A DNA stretch of 6,376 bases, taken from NCBI GenBank assembly GCA_001771055.1, contig MESS01000067.1, forward strand, positions 2,087 to 8,462, in the 5' to 3' direction. Both the position numbers and the translations under genes were made by a program. The notes under the pieces are model-generated. The model saw nothing but the letters and a program-made list of their open reading frames with translations. It was not told the origin of the DNA and made no database searches. Below are positions 1 through 6,376 of the stretch, in pieces. This stretch comes from Caldithrix sp. RBG_13_44_9. GTDB taxonomy: Bacteria; Calditrichota; Calditrichia; RBG-13-44-9. The stretch's first letter is position 1; each line of letters opens with the position of its first letter.

Positions 1-184
1 ATTAAATAATATTGGTTTTCTCTGTCCATTAAAAATATTTGATTCCACTCAGTGATCAAGCGTGAACGATCTAGCCTTCACTTTCCTGGCAAATTGAAGA
101 TAAATCCTTGTATATTATTGATTACCACAGTAAATTTATTTCCCTTAATTTGATTTATACACTTAAGCATTTGAACCGAAACTA
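1..184. other. leader region upstream of the rightward gene pair
   Basis: AT-rich stretch with no complete gene. On the minus strand a frame is open from base 77 to the left edge. It contains an ATG at 29-27, which would begin MDRENQYYL, and an upstream TTG at 59-57. On the plus strand a frame open from the left edge ends at a TGA at 53-55 after 17 codons. Either could be the edge of a neighbouring gene, but both are too short to assign. I found no sigma-70 promoter with acceptable boxes and spacing, no terminator hairpin and no riboswitch-like structure. A promoter for the rightward genes probably lies here, since their first start codon is at 185, but it cannot be pinpointed. Confidence 0.4.
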
Positions 185-2713
185 ATGATTCCTTTTTTTA
201 CTCTCATCATAACAACCCTCCTGTCGCTGGCGGTGGTTTTTGGGATTAAAAAATTTGCCATACACTACCGGATTGGATCTTTACCTTCTCCCCGGAAATT
301 GCATACCGAGTTTAAACCGCTTCTAGGGGGGATTTCCTTTTTCCTGACTATTATCTGTGCGGTAATCCTGGCTCAACTTTTCAACCAATTACCCTCAAAC
401 ATCTGGTCCGATTATCAATTTTTTTGGCTGGGTCTGGTAATCATTCTATTAACGGGAATATTTGATGATATCAAGGGGTTATCTTCCTGGACAAAATTTC
501 TGGGACAGGGCATCGCGGCTGGGTTATTGATTCTAGGTGGGTGCCGGATTCAATCTTTTGGGGGGCCACTGGATGAAGTTCTGAATCTAGGAATGTTTTC
601 AATCCCCTTCAGTTTTATGTGGATCATTTTTATAATTAATTCTATTAATCTCCTGGATGGATTGGACGGGCTGGCCGGAGGCGTGTGCCTGATAATTACG
701 CTTGGTATACTATTTATTTCCAACCAGCTTAATCAATACTTTCTGCTTTTCATTGGAATTGGATTAGCCGGCGGAATCATTGGATTTTTGAAATATAACC
801 GGCATCCTGCCACCATTTTTATGGGGGAGGTGGGTAGTTTGCAATTGGGTTATATCCTGGCTTTTTTCTCAATTGAAGCGATGAAGATTGCCTCCACTCA
901 TCAGGTATTCTTCCTGGTATCATTGGTACTTCTTGGGGTTCCTTTAACAGATACTCTGATCTCATTCTTGCGGAGATTGGAACAGGGAAAGAGTCCGTTT
1001 GCGGCTGATAAAGAGCATATCCATCATCGCTTGATGAAGTTAGGCCTGTCCCATTCCCAGACAGTCTGGTTCATGTATCTATTGACCGCGTTCTATGTGG
1101 TTTTCGCCCTGATCATTTTTATTTTCAAAGGAATCTTGGGCCTTGTGTTGTTCGCGGTTGCTTTTTTTCTGGCATTTTTCTGGATATACCGCTTGGGATA
1201 TATCGAAACCAGAATAACCCTGCAAAATTTTGCTCATCAATTACATCACGTTACCAGTCCCAAACCACGAGCACCCCTGCATTTTAATCGACTCTGGCAG
1301 AGAATCGTTCTCTTCCTGGTGGATATTGGTAGTGTTTCCATGTCACTTTTTATTTTTTATTGGCTTAAATTTGAATCCGGTATTTTTTCTGAAGCAATTT
1401 TCCGGCCTTTATCGGAATATTTTTTCAGCCCGGTATTCATTCTGATACTGTTTGGATGGTTAACGTTGTTCTATTTGAATAATCTTTATCACTTAGAGTG
1501 GGATGTTTCGCGCTTTGAAAAAACCTGGAGAACTTCCAAAGTAATTACCTTTGGGGTTTTAGCTCTGGGAATTATTACCCTGGATTTTCAGCAGTTGGCA
1601 ACCCGCTCGCAGTTTTTCTCCCTTTTGTCCTATTGGATTATTATGATCATATCGGTCAATGCGGGCCGTCTGATTATCATTGAGATTGAAAAGCGGCTCC
1701 GAATTTTTGATTACTCTCCCCGCCGGACCCTGATTGTCGGTTGGAATGATCTGGCTAAAAAAGTGTACCAGGATATTACTTATAATCCCCATCTGATTTT
1801 TGAGATCAAGGGATTTGTCTCTAAAAAAGTCAAAGATGAAAAATTTTTAGATCTACCTGTCCTGGGAGATTATTCTGCCCTGCCGGAAATAATTCATCAC
1901 CATAAAATAGAGGAAGTCATCATCGCCCTTCCGGAAAGTGCCAGTCAGGATTTTATTAATATTCTAAGCCTCTGTGAACCCCAGGGGGTGAAAATAAAGA
2001 CGCTCCCCGGATCCCATGAAATGTTAACCAACCGGCAGGCTAATTTAGTGGGCCATGCTTTTATCCAAATTTTTTCTGAAAATATGGTATTATGGCAATG
2101 GGTTATTAAACGAATAACTGATATGGTAATTTCAGTCATTTTTATGGTTTTGTTACTTCCATTTTTTTTGATGAGCGCTATTTTAATCTATCTGAAGTTC
2201 AAAAAGTCGGTATTTATTCGTCTTAACATTTTAGGGAAAAATGGTATTCCTTTTAAAATGTTCGTTTTTCGTTTAACTGTAGAAAATTACCACTATCAGG
2301 ATAATCCGGTCTACCTGGGATTGACTCCACTTTCGCCAAACACAGGTAAATTTGCGGTATTCTTATTTCAATATCGCTTATACAAATTACCACAACTAAT
2401 TAATGTATTTCTGGGCGATATGAGTTTGGTTGGCCCCAGACCCGAACCTATTGAATGGTATCAGGAATTTAGTTCCCGCTTGCTTTTTCTGCATCGCCGC
2501 ATCACCATACGTCCGGGATTAACTGGACTGGCACAGGTAAAATATCACTATGAACTCGCGCAAAAGGCACTGGAAGAGTGGATTAAATATGATATTTACT
2601 ATACAGAAAATCTGTCATTACGCATGGATCTGCGAATACTCTTGCGAAGTGTTTTAATGCTAATAGTTAAGCCATATCAGGAACTTCCCCTGAATCCTGC
2701 GGCGAAGAATTGA
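185..2713 (+). CDS. WecA-like phosphoglycosyl transferase fused to a WbaP-like module with an altered active site
   Basis: Predicted inner-membrane enzyme starting lipid-linked glycan synthesis by moving a sugar-1-phosphate from a UDP-sugar to undecaprenyl phosphate. Residues 1-340 form a WecA/MraY-family (PNPT) domain with about 11 hydrophobic segments. Its motifs are RKLH at 37-40, DD at 94-95, NSINLLDGLDGLAGG at 152-166, FMGEVGS at 212-218 and HIHH at 278-281. E215 replaces the usual metal-binding Asp. A linker leads to a WbaP-like half: four hydrophobic segments (about 372-394, 413-433, 452-468, 478-498), a Rossmann-like domain (about 512-600) and a bacterial sugar-transferase domain (about 640-830). 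That domain keeps KR at 642-643, D646, LPQLIN at 735-740, GDMSLVGPRP at 744-753 and PGLTGLAQV at 777-785. The catalytic Asp-Glu before LPQ is Y733-K734, and KFRSM is degraded to VFRLT. I infer that only the WecA half could be active. ATG 185 is the first start after an in-frame TAA at 164-166; no clear ribosome-binding site precedes it. Sugar substrate unknown. Confidence 0.9.
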   Translation: MIPFFTLIITTLLSLAVVFGIKKFAIHYRIGSLPSPRKLHTEFKPLLGGISFFLTIICAVILAQLFNQLPSNIWSDYQFFWLGLVIILLTGIFDDIKGLSSWTKFLGQGIAAGLLILGGCRIQSFGGPLDEVLNLGMFSIPFSFMWIIFIINSINLLDGLDGLAGGVCLIITLGILFISNQLNQYFLLFIGIGLAGGIIGFLKYNRHPATIFMGEVGSLQLGYILAFFSIEAMKIASTHQVFFLVSLVLLGVPLTDTLISFLRRLEQGKSPFAADKEHIHHRLMKLGLSHSQTVWFMYLLTAFYVVFALIIFIFKGILGLVLFAVAFFLAFFWIYRLGYIETRITLQNFAHQLHHVTSPKPRAPLHFNRLWQRIVLFLVDIGSVSMSLFIFYWLKFESGIFSEAIFRPLSEYFFSPVFILILFGWLTLFYLNNLYHLEWDVSRFEKTWRTSKVITFGVLALGIITLDFQQLATRSQFFSLLSYWIIMIISVNAGRLIIIEIEKRLRIFDYSPRRTLIVGWNDLAKKVYQDITYNPHLIFEIKGFVSKKVKDEKFLDLPVLGDYSALPEIIHHHKIEEVIIALPESASQDFINILSLCEPQGVKIKTLPGSHEMLTNRQANLVGHAFIQIFSENMVLWQWVIKRITDMVISVIFMVLLLPFFLMSAILIYLKFKKSVFIRLNILGKNGIPFKMFVFRLTVENYHYQDNPVYLGLTPLSPNTGKFAVFLFQYRLYKLPQLINVFLGDMSLVGPRPEPIEWYQEFSSRLLFLHRRITIRPGLTGLAQVKYHYELAQKALEEWIKYDIYYTENLSLRMDLRILLRSVLMLIVKPYQELPLNPAAKN

Positions 2714-2753
2714 TCAAAGCAGAACAAAAGTAAAACAAGAATTCTTTATCTCT

Positions 2754-4856
2754 ATGGGAAATATCAAAATTTCAATCGTCATTGTTAATTATAATGTGAA
2801 GGAGTATTTAGCTCATGCTCTATCCTCCCTTCAGAAGGCGCTGGAAGGTTTTTCCCATGAGATCATTGTGGTTGATAATAATTCCGTGGATGGCAGTGTT
2901 TCTTTATTGAGATCTAAATTTCCCCAGGTTATTATTATTGAAAATAAAGAAAATCTGGGATTCGGAAGGGCCAATAATCAGGCACTTCAACGTGTTAATG
3001 GCGAATTTGTAGTGTTGATCAATCCCGATACTTTAGTACAGGAAGATACTTTCCGCAAGCTGCTTGAATTTTTTAATCAACATCCTCAAGCCGGGGCGGC
3101 TACCTGTAAAATTATCAATCCCGACGGTACTTTCGCTATTGATTGCCGGCATAGCATTCCCACGCCTTCTATTGCCCTGTGGAAAGTTCTCGGATTGAGC
3201 AGACTTTTTCCACATAGTAAGATTTTTGGTCAATATAATTTGACTTATCTCGCCGAGAATCAGACCTCCCAGGTTCCAGCAATTTCCGGCTCATTTATGA
3301 TGGTCCGGCGTGAAGTATTTGAGCGGGTTGGCTATTTTGATGAGCGTTTTTTTATGTATTGTGAGGATATTGATCTGTGCCAGCGAATCAATGAAGAAGG
3401 ATATCAAATTTTTTATGTACCCAGCACCCAGATCGTTCATTATAAGGGAGAGAGTACTAAAAAAGACCGTCTGGATTATGTGGTAACTTTCAATAAATCT
3501 CTCTACCAGTTTTTTCAAAAATATTATGCTCCACAGTCGGTTTTTCTTTTCCGCTGGCTAATTGCTTTTGGTATACTTTTACGGGGCAGTGGGATTTACT
3601 TGAAGAATTTTTTTGTAAATCACTTTCCGCTGCTGCTGGATACACTACTGCTGAATATCTTTATCATTGTTTCTTTCGTTATCAGACTTGAACTCGGGCG
3701 TGGATTTTTCTGGCAGGATTTTTTTACTGAATTCTGGGTAATAAACGCTCTTGCTACCTTAATATTTTGGGGAATCTCGTTTTATTTGGAAATCTATCCT
3801 TACCACCGCTTCTCTATCCAGAGTATCCTTAAAGCCAACATCATCACTTTTTTATTTTTAGCTGCTCTCACTTTTTTCTTCAAGCAATTTGCGTTTTCCC
3901 GGGCAGTGACTCTATTGACCTTTATTTTCAGCCCCCTGGCCATGATCAGCTGGCGGGCGATTTTACGGAAATATCACCGTGGAGACCGTTCCGGCTTCGG
4001 AAGGGATTTATTCAGTAAACCAACTGTAGTAATAGGCAGCGGCAGAGATGTTCGTTCCTTATTCAATAAAATGGTGAGCTATAAAAGTATTGATTATGAC
4101 TTGAAAGGTTGGATCTCACTGGAAGAATTGAGTGAAAGCGAAGATTTTTTAAATCCCCGTAACCTGGGAGTAATGAAAGATTTAAATGAGATCATCAAGA
4201 TCTATAAAATTCGACAGATAATTTTTTCTGCCAATTCTCTATCCTATGAACAAATCATGCAGATGATGTCTGGGATTAAAAGTTCTTTGGTCGAATTTAA
4301 AATGGTTCCCTCCAATTTGGATGTGGTTATAGGCAAAAGTCATATCGATAAGCTGGATGATTATCCGTTACTTGATATCAATTATTCACTGGGCCGGAAA
4401 TTTAACCGGCTCTTGAAAAGGTCACTGGATATAATTGTATCCGGTTTATTCCTGACTCTAACTGCCCCCTTAGCCCTGATTTTCTATGTAATATCAATTA
4501 AGCAGCTCAGTTTCAAAACTATTCCTACCGGTGTCGGGAACTCTGTTAAAATCCCCATCTTCAAAAATTCTAAAAAACCACTGTTAATTACTGGCTGGAC
4601 TATGTTGCTCTCAGTACTTCGGGGGAAACTGACCCTGGTGGGGGCACCGCTCGATTATTTCAGCAGCACCTCTACTCTGCAGAAATATTTCTATCAACCC
4701 GGGCTCACCGGTCTGGTTCAGATCAATCAGAAGAATATCGCTTCCCCGGAGGATACTGAAAAATATCATCTTTTTTATTTGAAAAATCAATCTCTGTTAC
4801 TTGACCTGGAAATCATGTTCAAGGCCATCTGGCAGTCTTTAAAAACCAGGTCTTAA
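2754..4856 (+). CDS. WbbL-like family 2 glycosyltransferase fused to a degenerate WbaP-like membrane module
   Basis: Predicted to add a sugar, possibly rhamnose by analogy with WbbL, to a growing lipid-linked glycan on the cytoplasmic face of the inner membrane. Residues 4-260 are a GT-A family 2 domain: SIVIVNYN at 7-14, VVDNNSVDGS at 39-48, NLGFGRANNQA at 67-77, NPDT at 90-93 as the DxD-type site, SGSFMMVRR at 178-186 and CEDIDLC at 203-209 with the likely catalytic acid pair. The rest has the WbaP layout: hydrophobic segments at about 293-312, 328-346, 358-377 and 384-402, a Rossmann-like domain from about 422 with IGSG at 427-430, then KRSLD at 555-559, a membrane segment at 560-582 and a terminal PGLTGLVQI at 649-657. 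The catalytic part of this sugar-transferase domain is eroded: no DELP, and GDMSLVGPRP has become GKLTLVGAPL (624-633). It lies 40 bases after the previous gene on the same strand and is probably cotranscribed. No clear Shine-Dalgarno site; the ATG fits the usual GT2 N-terminus. The acceptor and donor sugars are not determinable here. Confidence 0.88.
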   Translation: MGNIKISIVIVNYNVKEYLAHALSSLQKALEGFSHEIIVVDNNSVDGSVSLLRSKFPQVIIIENKENLGFGRANNQALQRVNGEFVVLINPDTLVQEDTFRKLLEFFNQHPQAGAATCKIINPDGTFAIDCRHSIPTPSIALWKVLGLSRLFPHSKIFGQYNLTYLAENQTSQVPAISGSFMMVRREVFERVGYFDERFFMYCEDIDLCQRINEEGYQIFYVPSTQIVHYKGESTKKDRLDYVVTFNKSLYQFFQKYYAPQSVFLFRWLIAFGILLRGSGIYLKNFFVNHFPLLLDTLLLNIFIIVSFVIRLELGRGFFWQDFFTEFWVINALATLIFWGISFYLEIYPYHRFSIQSILKANIITFLFLAALTFFFKQFAFSRAVTLLTFIFSPLAMISWRAILRKYHRGDRSGFGRDLFSKPTVVIGSGRDVRSLFNKMVSYKSIDYDLKGWISLEELSESEDFLNPRNLGVMKDLNEIIKIYKIRQIIFSANSLSYEQIMQMMSGIKSSLVEFKMVPSNLDVVIGKSHIDKLDDYPLLDINYSLGRKFNRLLKRSLDIIVSGLFLTLTAPLALIFYVISIKQLSFKTIPTGVGNSVKIPIFKNSKKPLLITGWTMLLSVLRGKLTLVGAPLDYFSSTSTLQKYFYQPGLTGLVQINQKNIASPEDTEKYHLFYLKNQSLLLDLEIMFKAIWQSLKTRS

Positions 4857-4861
4857 CGGAA
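4857..4861. other. convergent gene junction of 5 bases
   Basis: The rightward pair (TAA at 4854-4856) and the leftward pair (TGA at 4864-4862) end tail to tail with 5 bases between stop codons. The only structure nearby is a 4-bp inverted repeat (AATC-AAG-GATT) followed by T-rich sequence, too weak to call a terminator. Transcription ending in one unit therefore probably reads into the 3' end of the other, or ends by a factor-dependent mechanism. Confidence 0.7.
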
Positions 4862-5905
4862 TCAAGGATTTTTCTTTAATTTTGCATCCAGGCGGGGTTG
4901 GATCATTTCCCAGGAAATAAGTCCCAGGCAATTTCCATAGGGACATTTTTCCAGATTACCATTTTTACACGGTTCGACTTGTGGTAAGATGACTGAATCC
5001 AGCTGGTTATATGGACCCCAGCGCTCCGGGGAACAGGGGATAGCCGGGCAGTAAAAAGCGATCAATGGTATACCCATGGCACGGGCGATGGGAAGTGGGC
5101 CGGTGCTATTCGAAATAAATAATTTGGCACCAGAGATCACCGCCGTATAAGTCTCCAGATCCCAATCCCCACTGATTTGACGGAGTTTTGCTTCTTTAAT
5201 ATTTCTGGAAATTTTTTGAATCAGTTCTGACTCTGATTGATCACCCGTTAAAATAATAAAAGCCGGTGTCTTTTCCAGGAGATACTGAACGATGCGGGTG
5301 AACATTTCTGCCGGTAGATTAGGAGCAGAGCCCCCGCTGCCTGGGTGAATGATAATATAAGCGCCAGAAATTTTCAATTTTTCTAATGCACTATTTTGGA
5401 GGTTCTTCAAATACTCATTGATGCGAAAGTGAAACTGGATTTCTGACTTTTCAGGCACCTTCTTGATAAATTTCCGGATGAGTGAAAGGTTATATTCTAA
5501 TTCATGTTTTTGCCCGTACTTCCGATGTTCATAGATCCGGTAATTTAGGAAAAATGAGAACCAACGATAACCACTGCCCACTCGAAAAGGGATTTCAGCC
5601 ATGAATAATGCCAATGCCAGCCCGGGACGTGGATAAAATAGAAATGCGATATCGATTTTTTTTTCTTTTAAAATTTTTCCTAATTTTATATGACCCCTGA
5701 ATCCTCGATGTTCTTTTTGCGGCTGATAGATAATGATTTCTTCCAGAAATTCATAATGTTTTAGCAGGGGGGCGGTGTATTCCCGGGTAAGAAAAAATAT
5801 TTTAGAGCGTGGAAGTTCCCGGTGAAGGATAGTGATCAGAGGTGAAGTGAGAACAACATCCCCGATTCGATCAGTCCGGATCAGCAGAATATTTTGAAAT
5901 TCCAT
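4862..5905 (-). CDS. family 9 glycosyltransferase (LPS heptosyltransferase-like)
   Basis: Cytoplasmic or membrane-associated GT-B glycosyltransferase of the WaaC/WaaF/WaaQ type, which transfers heptose from ADP-heptose to the LPS inner core; the exact donor and acceptor here are unknown. Length (347 aa) is normal for the family. The N-terminal half opens with NILLIRTDRIGDVVLTSPL (5-23), with D16 at the position of the family's proposed catalytic Asp. The C-terminal half has HPGSGGS at 187-193, LTGD at 219-222, SNSTGP at 265-270 and ERWGPY at 294-299, followed by cysteines at 313, 321 and 326 seen in many relatives. Two conserved positions differ: P195 where Arg or Lys is common after HPGSGGSA, and P272 where the TGPxH histidine is usual. 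The ATG at 5905 lies 2 bases after the stop of the upstream gene, implying translational coupling; a weak purine-rich AAGAGAA sits about 10 bases before it. It ends tail to tail with the rightward gene. Confidence 0.9.
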   Translation of the reverse strand: MEFQNILLIRTDRIGDVVLTSPLITILHRELPRSKIFFLTREYTAPLLKHYEFLEEIIIYQPQKEHRGFRGHIKLGKILKEKKIDIAFLFYPRPGLALALFMAEIPFRVGSGYRWFSFFLNYRIYEHRKYGQKHELEYNLSLIRKFIKKVPEKSEIQFHFRINEYLKNLQNSALEKLKISGAYIIIHPGSGGSAPNLPAEMFTRIVQYLLEKTPAFIILTGDQSESELIQKISRNIKEAKLRQISGDWDLETYTAVISGAKLFISNSTGPLPIARAMGIPLIAFYCPAIPCSPERWGPYNQLDSVILPQVEPCKNGNLEKCPYGNCLGLISWEMIQPRLDAKLKKNP

Positions 5906-5907
5906 TA

Positions 5908-6376
5908 TTAGATCAGTTCTCTTTTATCTTTGGAAATTTCTAATAATTTGAAATAGCGGACCACAAAATTCAGTGAATCGAACAGTGCGGCAAACAGACC
6001 TGGCCAACCGTCCTTTATCCCTAACTTGAAAAAATAACGCCGGATAAATCGAGTAATGGGTTTGAAGAAAAAATAGTGAAATGCATTGGAAAAACCTGGT
6101 TTAACACCTTTGACCCAGAGATAATTTGCTTCAAATGTTGTATAGAAATCAAATTTTTGCAGGAATTGGGAAATAGATAGGTAAGGGAAGTGCAACAAGT
6201 CTTCCTGGAGAGTACCAATGGTTCCATTCACTCGTAACCGTTCATGGACATGTTCTTTGGGAAAAACGGCATGATCCTTTTGAAAGAGCCGCAATTGGAT
6301 ATCGGGATATTGGCTGCCGTATTTTAACCACCTCCCAAAATAGTGATTTTTTCTCTTTAAGGTAAAAGCCACCGCT
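5908..6376 (-). CDS. WaaE/KdtX-like family 2 glycosyltransferase, C-terminal part
   Basis: C-terminal portion of a glycosyltransferase resembling WaaE/KdtX, which in other Gram-negatives adds a hexose to the LPS inner core. The gene is cut by the right edge. An in-frame GTG at 6372 is probably not the true start, because the frame stays open to the edge and the GT-A nucleotide-binding half is missing. Counting from that GTG, the visible part has GRWLKYG (13-19) and YPDIQLRLF (22-30), then HERL at 43-46, where the family has a conserved His-Glu, and the HFPY/QKF...YTTFEA region at 61-82. The tail (about 95-145) is hydrophobic and basic and includes GIKDGWPGL at 118-126, typical of the membrane-associated end of these enzymes. 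It is followed after 2 bases by the family 9 gene, so the two form a leftward LPS-core operon. The sugar transferred is unknown. Confidence 0.82.
   Translation of the reverse strand, partial: AVAFTLKRKNHYFGRWLKYGSQYPDIQLRLFQKDHAVFPKEHVHERLRVNGTIGTLQEDLLHFPYLSISQFLQKFDFYTTFEANYLWVKGVKPGFSNAFHYFFFKPITRFIRRYFFKLGIKDGWPGLFAALFDSLNFVVRYFKLLEISKDKRELI

Noticed and set aside
62..81. Inverted repeat GTGAA...TTCAC with a 10-base spacer, as an operator
   Set aside because: Five-base arms in AT-rich sequence are expected by chance, and no second copy or nearby promoter supports it.
94..160. Promoter-like boxes (TTGAAG, TATATT, TTGATT, TTATAC) before the first gene
   Set aside because: No pair has acceptable sigma-70 spacing, and the Bacteroidetes-type pattern TTTG with TAnnTTTG also fails to match.
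1230..1445. Short open frame inside the first gene, same strand, another frame
   Set aside because: Shadow of a well-supported coding region, with no recognisable domain.
1559..2139. Two short antisense open frames inside the first gene (1559-1792 and 1945-2139)
   Set aside because: They lie opposite conserved WbaP-like sequence and show no family motif.
2714..2753. Gene boundary between the two rightward genes as a frameshift splitting one protein
   Set aside because: The first protein ends after a complete sugar-transferase domain and the second begins with a complete GT2 N-terminus, so they are two genes.
3033..3518. Two short antisense open frames inside the second gene (3033-3233 and 3291-3518)
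   Set aside because: They lie opposite the conserved GT2 domain and have no motif of their own.
4860..4880. Small hairpin AATC-AAG-GATT followed by T-rich sequence as a terminator
   Set aside because: A 4-bp AT-rich stem with a 3-base loop is too weak, and most of it lies inside the coding end of the leftward gene.
6021..6227. Short minus-strand open frame in another frame within the WaaE-like gene
   Set aside because: The overlapping frame matches the WaaE/KdtX C-terminus; this one is a shadow.

Overview
The window comes from a Gram-negative bacterium of low to moderate GC content. It carries surface-polysaccharide and lipopolysaccharide (LPS) genes, including GT9 heptosyltransferase-type and WaaE/KdtX-type LPS-core enzymes and a WecA-type initiating transferase. 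I cannot name the phylum from sequence alone. The two rightward genes have no clear Shine-Dalgarno site, and no promoter could be called with confidence.

Layout: bases 1-184 are a leader without a convincing complete gene, possibly with the start of a divergent gene at the extreme left. Two long genes run rightward, separated by 40 bases. The first (185-2713, 842 aa) joins a WecA/MraY-type polytopic phosphoglycosyl transferase to a complete WbaP-type module: four membrane helices, a Rossmann-like domain and a monotopic sugar-transferase domain. The second (2754-4856, 700 aa) joins a WbbL-like family 2 glycosyltransferase to a second, more degenerate WbaP-type module. Two genes run leftward and meet them tail to tail with only 5 bases between stop codons. 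These are a family 9 (heptosyltransferase-like) glycosyltransferase (4862-5905) and, 2 bases upstream of it, the C-terminal part of a WaaE/KdtX-like family 2 glycosyltransferase that runs off the right edge.

How they may work together: the rightward pair looks like the first two steps of a lipid-linked glycan. The WecA-like part would load a sugar-1-phosphate onto undecaprenyl phosphate, and the family 2 transferase would add the next sugar. The leftward pair looks like LPS-core assembly.

The main point of interest is that both rightward proteins carry a C-terminal WbaP-like module whose catalytic Asp-Glu dyad is gone (Tyr-Lys in the first protein; the whole region collapsed in the second), while both reading frames remain fully open. 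This suggests two paired pseudo-transferase modules kept as membrane scaffold, docking or regulatory units that couple consecutive steps. That function is inference; the architecture and the residue losses are read directly from the sequence.
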